This document shows, piece by piece, positions 1-8,400 of a stretch of 38,245 nucleotides of DNA; position 1 is the stretch's first letter; each line of letters opens with the position of its first letter. The notes beneath the pieces are model-generated. The model was given only the letters and a program-made list of their open reading frames with translations, had not been told where the DNA came from and searched no databases. The stretch covers positions 1-38,245 of the forward strand of contig MHTS01000009.1 of assembly GCA_001824915.1 (NCBI GenBank), in the 5' to 3' direction. A program made the translations under genes and the position numbers. Origin of the DNA: Candidatus Wildermuthbacteria bacterium RIFCSPHIGHO2_01_FULL_48_27b (lineage in GTDB: Bacteria > Patescibacteriota > Minisyncoccia > Minisyncoccales > UBA10102).

Positions 1-19
1 CAGCTCAATGTGCGGGGAC

Positions 20-47
20 AGTCCCAGCACAAGAGTCCCAGCACAAG
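20..47. repeat. perfect 14-bp tandem direct repeat (AGTCCCAGCACAAG x2)
   Basis: AGTCCCAGCACAAG at 20-33 and again at 34-47, directly upstream of a TTGACA box; preceded by GGGGACAGTCCC. Confidence 0.9.
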
Positions 48-50
48 TTA

Positions 51-79
51 TTGACAAATTAGCAGGTATAGCGTAAATA
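51..79 (+). promoter_or_regulatory. sigma70-like promoter for the structured RNA locus downstream
   Basis: TTGACA (51-56), 17-bp spacer, TAAATA (74-79). Confidence 0.6.
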
Positions 80-85
80 GAAGTA

Positions 86-385
86 TTGCTCAACGGTTGA
101 GGAAACTCCCTTTCTGAGAATTAAACAAAATTTCTTAGGAAGGGGGTTTGCTCTAACCGTGCGCGCCGGTAATGGGGGTTCCGGGCATCGAAACGAGCCC
201 GAAAACGCAAGTGGTCGCGAACATCGGGGCACCTATGATATGCCGAGACAAACGTTCCTAACGCAACAGGCAAGCCCCGAGGGATGGCCGGCTATAAACC
301 CTAGAGCAAACCCCCGTGGTGAAGCCCTGAGGCGATATGCATATCTCTGCGAGAGTGCAACGTCGCCTCGGGGCACTTTCTTTAT
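86..385 (+). ncRNA. candidate structured non-coding RNA, family unknown
   Basis: perfect 14-bp long-range helix 142-155/302-315 (GGGGGTTTGCTCTA/TAGAGCAAACCCCC) enclosing 165-170/287-292, a hairpin at 180-203 and 224-230/274-280; followed by a 12-bp hairpin 324-335/363-374 and ACTTTCTTTAT; promoter upstream. ORFs across it resemble nothing. Confidence 0.6.
324..385 (+). terminator. terminator-like hairpin at the 3' end of the RNA locus
   Basis: GCCCTGAGGCGA/TCGCCTCGGGGC, one G-U pair, large loop, then a T-rich tract. Confidence 0.45.
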
Positions 386-398
386 AAGACACAGAGAT

Positions 399-902
399 TT
401 AAGAGTATCTGTCTGCAACACTCGATGCGGCGAAGGATTCAGGTTTAATTTTTGGCTCAAAGCCGTTTCCGCGGATAAGCCCAGTAACTTCCTTTATCAT
501 ATCGCGAGTAATGCCATTTTCCCCAATATCAGCGTGAATATACTGAAAATCATACGTTACGCCATGCCGGAGAGCAAACTGGCCGAAATTCTCGCGCAAC
601 CATAAAGCAAGCTGGCACGAAAGCAGCACCTCTTCTAAAATACGCTGGCGTCTGCTGGGAAATGGGCGCGCGGGATAATGTATTCTGCGCAAAAAAAATC
701 TTCCTCCTGCCTTTTTCCGCAGCACTACGATAACTACTGGAAACGTAGGATCTGTGGTAGCTGAAGAGTCGCACCCCACGATAACTTCGTATTTCTTATG
801 GGGTTCCTCTTGCATATAGACCACCATCTCTTCCAACACTTCAGGGAGTGAAAGCGAACCTTTTGTCGGACTGTAAAACTTTTCGTTCAGAAAAAGATCC
901 AT
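399..902 (-). CDS. YkuK-like ribonuclease H-fold protein (DUF458 family)
   Basis: 167 aa; FYSPTKGSLSL...YEVIVGCDSS...HADIGENG.TRDMIKEVTGLIRGNGFEPKIKPESFAASSVADRYS pattern. Confidence 0.75.
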   Translation of the reverse strand: MDLFLNEKFYSPTKGSLSLPEVLEEMVVYMQEEPHKKYEVIVGCDSSATTDPTFPVVIVVLRKKAGGRFFLRRIHYPARPFPSRRQRILEEVLLSCQLALWLRENFGQFALRHGVTYDFQYIHADIGENGITRDMIKEVTGLIRGNGFEPKIKPESFAASSVADRYS

Positions 903-921
903 AGATGCATTACTGTATCAC

Positions 922-941
922 GCAGCGGCGTTTTTCACAAG
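922..941. repeat. 20-bp direct repeat, copy 1 (GCAGCGGCGTTTTTCACAAG)
   Basis: identical to 1311-1330; the two copies flank csaA. Confidence 0.9.
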
Positions 942-959
942 TTGCAACCCCCTATTACA

Positions 960-1301
960 CTAAGTCAGCTTGCTTCCAATCTCAACGCTTTTCTTTGCAG
1001 GAGTAATAAGTATCCAACCTAACCCCTCGGTATTTTTGAAACCGAGTGTAAGCACTTCTGACATGAAATCAGCAACCTTTTTGGGCGGAAAATTCACCAC
1101 GCAACACACAAGCATTCCTAAGAGTTCTTCTTTCGTATGCGCGCCGGGCGCCTGCACGCTGGAAGTTTTTATGCCGATCGGGGGACCGAAATCTATTTTC
1201 AGCCTAAACGCAGGGTTGCGTGCTTTCGGAAAATCATCGACTTCTATCACTTTCCCGAGGCGAATATCCACTTTCTCAAAATCTTCCCAGGCGATTTCCA
1301 T
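960..1301 (-). CDS. csaA: CsaA-like tRNA-binding-domain protein
   Basis: 113 aa; ITWEDFEKVDIRLGKV..., FGPPIGIKTSSVQ, LVCCVVNFPPKKVADFMSEVLTLG. Confidence 0.85.
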   Translation of the reverse strand: MEIAWEDFEKVDIRLGKVIEVDDFPKARNPAFRLKIDFGPPIGIKTSSVQAPGAHTKEELLGMLVCCVVNFPPKKVADFMSEVLTLGFKNTEGLGWILITPAKKSVEIGSKLT

Positions 1302-1306
1302 ATAAT

Positions 1307-1975
1307 TTATGCAGCGGCGTTTTTCACAAGATTGAAGAATTCACACGCGTCCAGCGAGGCGGAGCCGACGAGCGCGCCTTGAACTCCAGTTTCTTTTATA
1401 AGCGAAGCAATATTTGAGCTAGTTACACTGCCACCATAGAGGATCGGGCTAGTTTTGAGTGTACGGCGCATTGCTGCAACCCGAGAAGCCACAAGTTTGG
1501 TATCCGCAGCTCCCTTTCCTTCGGTGCTAATAGCCCACTCTGGTTCATACACGACAAGAAGGCCAGGCATATCCTTTGGTGTTTCTTCTTTTTCCCCTAC
1601 GCATAAAATAACTTCCAAGCCAGCAACCAGCGCTGCTGCAACTTTCTTTTGCACCATATCTTCCGTTTCTCCCAGATATTTTGCGCGTTCTGAATGCCCA
1701 AGAATAACATACGCACACCCCATGGCTTTAAGCATTTGAGGAGAAACCTCGCCAGTGAAAGCTCCCTGCTGTTCCCAGAAACAATCCTGTGCGCCAAAAA
1801 CAGCTTTCGGATATTTCTTAATAAGTCCTTGAAGATATACAAATGGTGGACAAAATACTACGTTTACAGTTTTTGTATCTTTCGTGCCAAACAATATCTC
1901 ACTTATCAGGGCTTGCGCGTCGAGGAACGTGCAGGGATTCATTTTCCAGTTAGCTATGATAATTGTCTTTTCCAT
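1307..1975 (-). CDS. tpiA: triosephosphate isomerase
   Basis: 222 aa; IIANWKMNP, ILGHSER, YEPEWAI, ILYGGSV...GALVGSASL motifs. Confidence 0.93.
   Translation of the reverse strand: MEKTIIIANWKMNPCTFLDAQALISEILFGTKDTKTVNVVFCPPFVYLQGLIKKYPKAVFGAQDCFWEQQGAFTGEVSPQMLKAMGCAYVILGHSERAKYLGETEDMVQKKVAAALVAGLEVILCVGEKEETPKDMPGLLVVYEPEWAISTEGKGAADTKLVASRVAAMRRTLKTSPILYGGSVTSSNIASLIKETGVQGALVGSASLDACEFFNLVKNAAA
1311..1330. repeat. 20-bp direct repeat, copy 2, inside the 3' end of tpiA
   Basis: identical to 922-941; minus-strand reading encodes the LVKNAA part of the TpiA C-terminus. Confidence 0.9.
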
Positions 1976-1988
1976 TGCTGCTATGCAT

Positions 1989-2612
1989 TTACGCTTCCCG
2001 TTTTAGAAGCTTAATATGCCTCCAAATCCACCATGTTCCTAATACTACAATAATTCCGGCAATAAGCCAATCAAACGTCCTGAAATATTCCTTCAGCCCA
2101 TCCCAGTTTTCCCCAGTGATTAACCCAGCATATACAAGCATCATGCTCCACATGAAAGACCCCGTAAAAGTATACAGTGAAAATTTCCAGATGTTCATGC
2201 GCGCCATGCCAGCCGGAAAAGAAATAAATGTCCGCACGATAGGAAGGACTCGGGAAGCAAAAATAGTGATAGGCCCATATTTGGCAAACAGCCTGTCCCC
2301 GAGGTCCAAATCATGACGTGTTATAAAAAAATATCGCCCGTAGCGCTCCAGGAACGGCCTCCCGCCCCATTTCCCTAGATAATACGATACCAGAGAGCCG
2401 ACAAGGTTCCCAAATGCCCCCGCAAAGATAACAAGCCACCAATTGAGCTTTTCCTCCCAAACTAAAAACCCTGCAAACGGCATGATAATCTCCGAAGGAA
2501 TTGGAATATTGGCACTTTCCAATGCCATTAACAGCGCAATGCCGACATACCCCGTGGTTTCAATGACAAAGATAATGGTATTCGCAAGAAACTCAAAAAT
2601 TGTTTCAATCAT
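1989..2612 (-). CDS. DedA/SNARE-associated family membrane protein
   Basis: 207 aa; ESANIPIPSEIIMPFAGFL, GNLVGSLVSYYLGKWGGRPFLERYG, FASRVLPIVRTFISFPAGMARM. Confidence 0.9.
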   Translation of the reverse strand: MIETIFEFLANTIIFVIETTGYVGIALLMALESANIPIPSEIIMPFAGFLVWEEKLNWWLVIFAGAFGNLVGSLVSYYLGKWGGRPFLERYGRYFFITRHDLDLGDRLFAKYGPITIFASRVLPIVRTFISFPAGMARMNIWKFSLYTFTGSFMWSMMLVYAGLITGENWDGLKEYFRTFDWLIAGIIVVLGTWWIWRHIKLLKREA

Positions 2613-2618
2613 ATATTT

Positions 2619-3674
2619 CTAGGAGTGATTCTGTTTACGCAAAAACGCTGCCGCTTTTTCTGGTTCAATAGTAGAAACTTCGATTTGCGAACCTAGTTCA
2701 TATCCTGCCCAAACTGCGGTTCTCGGCAGAATTTCCCAGTGCCAATGATAGTGTTCATAGTTCCCGCCGTCAGCAGGAGCCGTATGCAAAAAATAGTTAT
2801 AGTCAGGATCTTTCAACGCCTTGTATAACTTTTTCATCGCCGCGAGAAAGGCATCCGCAAGCGCCTCTCGCTCTCGCGCGTCGATCTGCTCAAAATAGGG
2901 AGCATGAGCTTTGGGATATACCCGCATTTCAAAAGATACGCGGGAAGCAAAAGGGCATACCACTATGAAATCATCGTTTTCATATACCATGCGTTTTTTG
3001 TCTTTTCTATCCCACGCAATCATAGCACAGTGGATGCACTTTTTCTTTTCTGTAAAGTATTCCAGAGAGCCTTGAAGACTGCTAAGAATATCGGGGTCGG
3101 TAACAGGAGCTGCTATGATTTGGGAATGCGGATGAGCAACCGAAGCGCCGGCCCTCGGCCCCCTATTTTTAAAAATGGAAATATGCTTTACAAATCTTTT
3201 ACCCTTCAAAGCTCTATAGCGCGCGTGATACATATCAAACAGCTCTTTCGTTTGCGAAACAGAAAATTGCGGGATATCGTCTGCGTGGGATTTTGTAACG
3301 ATAACTTCATGAAATCCGACCCCATCTGCCACCTGATAAGGTCCAAGGTTCCGGATTTTAAAATATTTTTTCGCTACGAACGCTGGATATTTATTGGGAA
3401 AGGCAATAGTGGTCCAGTATCCAGGAACACACTTCTTCCCTGCAGGTAAAGGTATCTCTTCCCCTTCAAAAAATGCGTGCGTGGGGCAATCCTGCTTTTC
3501 TAAAGTATCGAAAGGGCAATCTTTCTGCGCAGCTTCCCATGAGGCGCGATCATGCCCACCTGCTCCTCGACGCAAGTCTTCGAGCTTATGCGCTAAACCC
3601 GTCTTAACAAGAACCCAATCTTTGGAAACAGGATCAAGACGCAATTCCGATGGAAATTTTTTTAATTCAGCCAT
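2619..3674 (-). CDS. galT: galactose-1-phosphate uridylyltransferase (HIT superfamily)
   Basis: ELRLDPVSKDWVLV, FKNRGPRAGASVAHPHSQIIA, YEHYHWHWEILPR; internal Met chosen as start from homology (track ORF starts at 3752). Confidence 0.88.
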   Translation of the reverse strand: MAELKKFPSELRLDPVSKDWVLVKTGLAHKLEDLRRGAGGHDRASWEAAQKDCPFDTLEKQDCPTHAFFEGEEIPLPAGKKCVPGYWTTIAFPNKYPAFVAKKYFKIRNLGPYQVADGVGFHEVIVTKSHADDIPQFSVSQTKELFDMYHARYRALKGKRFVKHISIFKNRGPRAGASVAHPHSQIIAAPVTDPDILSSLQGSLEYFTEKKKCIHCAMIAWDRKDKKRMVYENDDFIVVCPFASRVSFEMRVYPKAHAPYFEQIDAREREALADAFLAAMKKLYKALKDPDYNYFLHTAPADGGNYEHYHWHWEILPRTAVWAGYELGSQIEVSTIEPEKAAAFLRKQNHS

Positions 3675-4383
3675 ACCTTCGCAAACTAATTTGCAAAACT
3701 TCCAAAAACATTTTCGCCATTCCTGAAAATCGAACTTTGCTTTGCTTGTCATTTACCCATGTTACCGGCACTTCTTTGATTTGATATCCAAGTTTTTTCG
3801 CGATAACCAACACCTCCACATCAAACGCCCATCGGTTGATTTTGGCGCACGAAAAAATTTCCCGCGCGGCGCGGGCGGAAAATCCTTTAAAGCCGCACTG
3901 CGTGTCCCAAATGCCCCACAAGCCAGTAAGCGACTGCACCACAAGATTGAAGATATCTCCCAGCCGCCGCCGCCACCAGGCTTGCCGCACGGCAATCACC
4001 GCTCCTTCGATATCACGGGAACCGATGATTACCTCAAATCCTTTCTCAAATTCAGGCCACATTCTTCCCATATGTGTTATACTCGTGGAATTGTCAGCAT
4101 CAGAAAACACGCGATATGCGCCTTTTGCTTCCAACATTCCTTGCCGCACCGCATATCCCTTCCCGCGGTTTTTTTGATTGTCAATCAATCGCAGATTCGC
4201 GATTTCCCGCGCCAGCGCGTTCGTTACCTCGACTGTTCTATCGCGCGAACCATCGTTTACCACAATAATTTCGTATTCATAATCCTGCTTCCGTAAATAC
4301 GCGTCGACGTCCCGCAGCGTTCGCGGCAAACGGCTTTCTTCGTTATACGCGGGGATTACCACTGACAACTTCAATTCTGACAT
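3667..4383 (-). CDS. family 2 glycosyltransferase (dolichyl-phosphate sugar synthase-like)
   Basis: 238 aa; LSVVIPAYNEESRLPRTL, EIIVVNDGSRDRT, NRGKGYAVRQGM, SDADNSTS, DTQCGFKGFS. Confidence 0.9.
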   Translation of the reverse strand: MSELKLSVVIPAYNEESRLPRTLRDVDAYLRKQDYEYEIIVVNDGSRDRTVEVTNALAREIANLRLIDNQKNRGKGYAVRQGMLEAKGAYRVFSDADNSTSITHMGRMWPEFEKGFEVIIGSRDIEGAVIAVRQAWWRRRLGDIFNLVVQSLTGLWGIWDTQCGFKGFSARAAREIFSCAKINRWAFDVEVLVIAKKLGYQIKEVPVTWVNDKQSKVRFSGMAKMFLEVLQISLRRYG

Positions 4384-4411
4384 TTCGCTATTGTATCACG
4401 CCGCGCGCGCA

Positions 4412-4443
4412 TAAAAAAACCCCAGTATGAGAACTGGAGTTTC
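4412..4443 (-). terminator. rho-independent terminator downstream of the WG-repeat gene
   Basis: minus strand ACTCCAGTTCTCATACTGGGGT followed by T7. Confidence 0.75.
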
Positions 4444-4466
4444 GCCAGCAAGGAACCTTTGACAGA

Positions 4467-4796
4467 TTACTCTACCGGCTTGCCGTCTGGGGTGATGCGG
4501 AAGTAACTACCACCCTTCCGTACGAGAGCCCGACCCTGGAAAAAGGGCCCAACGGAGTCATACCGTTCCGTGTACGCCGGCTTGCCATCCCGGCGGATGT
4601 GGAACCATTGACCTGCTTCCCTCACCCAGGCAAGGCCTTCCGGAGAGAAAACAGGGCTGACACAATCGTACCTCTCCTTGTACGCCGGCGTGCCATCAGG
4701 ACAGATATGGAATTCCTTGTCCTTCTTCTTGACCCGAGCGAAACCGTCGAAAAAACGATCAACGGAATCGTACTGCGCCAGCAGTTCGGAGCTCAC
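4467..4796 (-). CDS. small WG-repeat-like protein
   Basis: 109 aa, three ~33-aa repeats starting YDSVDRFF / YDCVSPVF / YDSVGPFF; GTG start with GGAGGAG Shine-Dalgarno. Confidence 0.75.
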   Translation of the reverse strand: MSSELLAQYDSVDRFFDGFARVKKKDKEFHICPDGTPAYKERYDCVSPVFSPEGLAWVREAGQWFHIRRDGKPAYTERYDSVGPFFQGRALVRKGGSYFRITPDGKPVE

Positions 4797-4838
4797 GGTT
4801 CTCCTCCATGCGCTGATTCTGGTTATTTTAGATACTTC

Positions 4839-5588
4839 TCAAGGCCTCGTCAACACCTCCGCGCCGTTTTTTATTATCGCGATTGTGTCTTCAAAGTGCG
4901 CCGAAAGAGAGCCATCGCGGGTTATATATGTCTGGCCGTCGCGAGCTCGCTTCACATTCCAATCCCCCATAGTAACCATAGGTTCAATGCAGATGACCAT
5001 ACCCTCTTTGAGTTCAACTCCGGTGTGGCGCGAACCATAATTGAGCACTTGGGGTTCCTCGTGAAGTTCTTTCCCGATGCCGTGGCCGCAAAGCTCGCGC
5101 ACAACGCCATATCCCCGCTCTTCCACAAAACGCTGAATCGTATTCCCAACATCTCCTACAGTCACGCCCGCGCGCGTTTTTTTGATTCCAAACTCCAATG
5201 CTTCTCTAGTAACCCGCACAAGCCGTGCGGTTTCTTTTTCAATTTCTCCCACCGGCACCGTACGCGCCATATCCGAATAATAGCCTTTATAAATGAGCCC
5301 TAAATCAAGAGTGATAATATCGCCCTCTTTGAGAATTTTTTCCGGGGAGGGAATCGCGTGCACCACCTCTTCGTTTACCGACGCGCATAGCGTAGCCGGA
5401 AACCCCTGATAATTTTTGAAAGCAGGCTTTGCACCTGCTTTCAAAATTTTTCCTTCAGCGATTTTGTCAAGTTGTGCGGTGCTCGCGCCAGGCTGCGCTT
5501 GCGCGATAAGCTCATCCATTATCCCGGCCAGTATGCGCCCCCCTTTTCGCATAATCGCGATTTCTTGCGGTGTTTTGATAGGAATCAT
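4839..5588 (-). CDS. map: type I methionine aminopeptidase
   Basis: 249 aa; IPIKTPQEIAIMRKGG, DLGLIYKGYYSDMART, CGHGIGKELHEEP, EPMVTMG. Confidence 0.97.
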   Translation of the reverse strand: MIPIKTPQEIAIMRKGGRILAGIMDELIAQAQPGASTAQLDKIAEGKILKAGAKPAFKNYQGFPATLCASVNEEVVHAIPSPEKILKEGDIITLDLGLIYKGYYSDMARTVPVGEIEKETARLVRVTREALEFGIKKTRAGVTVGDVGNTIQRFVEERGYGVVRELCGHGIGKELHEEPQVLNYGSRHTGVELKEGMVICIEPMVTMGDWNVKRARDGQTYITRDGSLSAHFEDTIAIIKNGAEVLTRP

Positions 5589-6181
5589 TGTTCAAAAAAA
5601 TCCTTGAACTTCTCTACTATCTCTTGGTGTACGGCTTCAACCGATTGCTCTCCGTTTATTTCAACGAGTCGCCCCTTTTCGCGATAGTACTCTACGGCCG
5701 GCACCACCTCTGCTTTATACCATTGCAGCCGCTCCCGAATCGCCGCTTCTGTATCATCATACCTTTTTCGCGCCAGGAGACGTTTCATCGCTTCTTCATC
5801 CGTAATATCCAGATGAACTACTCGCATATTTTTCTCCAGGTTATAAAACCACAAAGTCTCATCCAGCAAGTAAGCTTCGTAGAGTTTTCGAGGGCTTCCT
5901 TCAAAAATAATTCCTTTAACTTCATCTCCCGCTTCTCGTATCTTCTCAAGTTCGTGCAGCCACAAATGGAAAATAATCGGCGTAGGAATAAGCCCTCCCC
6001 TATCAAGGATTTCCGCGATTCTATTCCCGACAAAATCTTTTTCTCCTGCTCGAGCACGAAGCAAACTTCCAGAACTAATAATTTTCAGAGCATGTTGTTC
6101 TGCAAGCTTCTCCACCTGCGTCCCCTTCCCGGATCCCGATTTTCCTAAAACAATTAATACTTTAAAGTTAGAAGGTGTCAT
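5585..6181 (-). CDS. adk: adenylate kinase
   Basis: 198 aa; VLGKSGSGKGTQVEKLAE, ISSGSLLRAR, IIFEGSPRKLYEAYLLDE; position secY-adk-map. Confidence 0.9.
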   Translation of the reverse strand: MTPSNFKVLIVLGKSGSGKGTQVEKLAEQHALKIISSGSLLRARAGEKDFVGNRIAEILDRGGLIPTPIIFHLWLHELEKIREAGDEVKGIIFEGSPRKLYEAYLLDETLWFYNLEKNMRVVHLDITDEEAMKRLLARKRYDDTEAAIRERLQWYKAEVVPAVEYYREKGRLVEINGEQSVEAVHQEIVEKFKDFFEQ

Positions 6182-7445
6182 AATCGCGCATCTGGAGCTG
6201 CGCTCTCACTTGACGCATGGTCTCCAAGGCCACGTTTACCATAATGAGAAGCGCGGTGCCTCCGAGCAAAAATTGAAACGCCGTAACGTGAGTAATCATC
6301 TGCACCAAGAAAGGCATTACCGCCACCATACCCAAAAACAGGGCTCCGATTAGCAGTATGCGATTTAAGATATAAGAAATATGTTCCGCGGTAGAAGCGC
6401 CGGGCCGCACGCCGGGCACAAACCCACCCATTTTTTGCAGGTTTGTGGAAATCGATTTTGGTTCGAACGTTACTGCCGTATAGAAAAAAGTAAAAGCGCC
6501 CACCAACAAGAAGTACACGACAATATATATCCAGGATGTGGGATTAAAGTTGGTCACAATGAATTGCGCGATGTTCCCCGCGAAACCTGGCTGACCCACA
6601 AAGAAATTCGCGATCATTCCGGGAAACATCAGAAGCGACAATGCAAAAATAATGGGAATCACTCCCGCAGGATTTACGCTCAAAGGAAGATAGGTGGAGC
6701 TGCCCCCATAAATTTTGTTGCCTCGCACGCGCTTGGCGTAGGATACGGGGATATTGCGCCGCGCTTCCGTTACAAACACTACCCCCGCGATAATCACTAT
6801 CGCCATGAGGAAAAACGCGGCGATCGAAAGGCTGCGTGAAGGATCCCAATCAACAAATAGCTGCCGCACACTCAAAGGGAATTCGGCAACGATACCGGCA
6901 AAAATTAAAAGCGACACACCGTTTCCAATGCCCTTTTCCGTAATCAACTCGCCCAGCCACATCAAAAATACTGTTCCCGCGATTACCGTGCCGAGCGCCG
7001 TGAGGTAAAAAAGCGGAGACAACTGGTCAATAATGCCCTGCCGAGAAAGAAGTGTCAGAAAACCATATCCCTGCACAAACGCAAAAGGAATGGTCAATAT
7101 TCTTCCATATTGATTAAATTTTTTCCTTCCTTCTTCACCTTCTTCTTTATACAATCGGTTGAGCGCCGGAAAAATCATCGTAAGCAGCTGCATCACAATG
7201 ACCGCGGTAATATACGGCCCCACCCCAAGCATTACAATAGAAAGGTTGTCGAGCGCGCCACCCGTAAACAGATTAATCAACCCAAACAATTGGTTGCCTT
7301 CAAAAAAGGCCTGCAATCTTGAGGCATCAATCCCGGGAATGGGAATATTCGCCATTAATCGAAAAATGACGAAAATGCCCAAAACGAATAAAATCTTATT
7401 CCGAAGGTCTTTAAGTTTAAAAAGTCGAAGGAGTTTTTCAAGCAT
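6168..7445 (-). CDS. secY: protein translocase subunit SecY
   Basis: MLEKLLRLFKLKDLRNKILF...IPIPGIDA, GGSSTYLPLSVNPAGVIPIIFALSL, GGFVPGVRPG; start adjusted to internal Met. Confidence 0.96.
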   Translation of the reverse strand: MLEKLLRLFKLKDLRNKILFVLGIFVIFRLMANIPIPGIDASRLQAFFEGNQLFGLINLFTGGALDNLSIVMLGVGPYITAVIVMQLLTMIFPALNRLYKEEGEEGRKKFNQYGRILTIPFAFVQGYGFLTLLSRQGIIDQLSPLFYLTALGTVIAGTVFLMWLGELITEKGIGNGVSLLIFAGIVAEFPLSVRQLFVDWDPSRSLSIAAFFLMAIVIIAGVVFVTEARRNIPVSYAKRVRGNKIYGGSSTYLPLSVNPAGVIPIIFALSLLMFPGMIANFFVGQPGFAGNIAQFIVTNFNPTSWIYIVVYFLLVGAFTFFYTAVTFEPKSISTNLQKMGGFVPGVRPGASTAEHISYILNRILLIGALFLGMVAVMPFLVQMITHVTAFQFLLGGTALLIMVNVALETMRQVRAQLQMRDYDTF

Positions 7446-7447
7446 GT

Positions 7448-7876
7448 CTATTTTATGGTTCCACCCGCTTTTACTATTTTCTCTCGCGCGCTCTTTGACA
7501 AAACGCAATCTTCTATGGTCAGCGCTTTAGTTATTTCTCCATCGTTCAGAATTTTAATGCTCCGAATCGCCCCTTTTATCTTACCTGCAATTTTCTTTTG
7601 CGCCAACACAGCAGGATTCACCGTTTCACCGGCCTGAAAATGCTTTTCCAATTGGGCGAGTTTTACGATGATCGCTTTTTCGCGCCTTGGTCTCCGGGAT
7701 CCGCGCAGTTTGGGATAGCGTTTCAGCAGTTCCCGCATCTTCGGGGCCATTCGATGTCCGGCTCGGGATTTCTGCCCCTTCATGCCGCGCCCGGAATACG
7801 TGCCCTTTTTGCCGCCCCGACCAATGCGTCGCGCTCTTCGCTGTTTAGTCTTTGGTTGTATTTCGTGTATCTGCAT
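7448..7876 (-). CDS. rplO: ribosomal protein L15 (uL15)
   Basis: 142 aa; RRIGRGGKKGTYSGRGMKGQKSRAGHR. Confidence 0.95.
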   Translation of the reverse strand: MQIHEIQPKTKQRRARRIGRGGKKGTYSGRGMKGQKSRAGHRMAPKMRELLKRYPKLRGSRRPRREKAIIVKLAQLEKHFQAGETVNPAVLAQKKIAGKIKGAIRSIKILNDGEITKALTIEDCVLSKSAREKIVKAGGTIK

Positions 7877-8399
7877 CGTTTTTCTCCGCCGGCTCGCGGA
7901 TTTTTTTCAGCATTTTTAAAGCTTCAATCGTCGCCAGTGCGTTGTTCAGCTTATTATGGGTTTTCGAAACAAACTTTCCCGATATATTCTGAATTCCCGC
8001 GAATTCACAAATAATGCGTATCGGCCCTCCGGCAACCAGTCCTCTCCCGCCCTTTTGCGGTTTCAGCAATACCACTGAAGCCCCGAATTTCGCTTTCACC
8101 TCATGCGGAATTGTCCCTTTTTGAATAGGCACCAGAATGGCTCGTTTCTTCGCCTGGCGCGTTGCCTTTTCTATCGCCTGGGTAACATCTGATCCTTTGG
8201 CGACGCCGACACCTACTTTTCCTTGTTTGTCGCCCGAAATGACGACGGCGCGAAAACGGAAACGGCGCCCCCCCGCTGCCACCCGCGTAACGCGTGCCAA
8301 ATCAAATAATTTTGCGTCCGACTCTCGCCTTCCCATCTCCCTGCGAGACCCTCCCCGGGGACCGTGACCGCGATCAGGTTGTAATTGTTCTCGTGCCAT
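7845..8399 (-). CDS. rpsE: ribosomal protein S5 (uS5)
   Basis: LARVTRVAAGGRRFRFRAVVISGDKQGKVGVGVAKGSDVTQAIEKA; LKPQKGGRGLVAGGPIR. Confidence 0.96.
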   Translation of the reverse strand: MAREQLQPDRGHGPRGGSRREMGRRESDAKLFDLARVTRVAAGGRRFRFRAVVISGDKQGKVGVGVAKGSDVTQAIEKATRQAKKRAILVPIQKGTIPHEVKAKFGASVVLLKPQKGGRGLVAGGPIRIICEFAGIQNISGKFVSKTHNKLNNALATIEALKMLKKIREPAEKNDADTRNTTKD

Positions 8400-8400
8400 A

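Noticed and set aside
159-605. 148-aa plus-strand ORF
   Set aside because: Overlaps the structured RNA locus and the antisense of the YkuK-like gene; no protein family resemblance and low-complexity composition.
1307-1975. Unusual TIM loop (YEPEWAISTEGKGA instead of YEPVWAIGTG) as evidence of a new enzyme
   Set aside because: Catalytic Lys, His and Glu motifs are all present; loop variation is plausible within divergent CPR TIM proteins.
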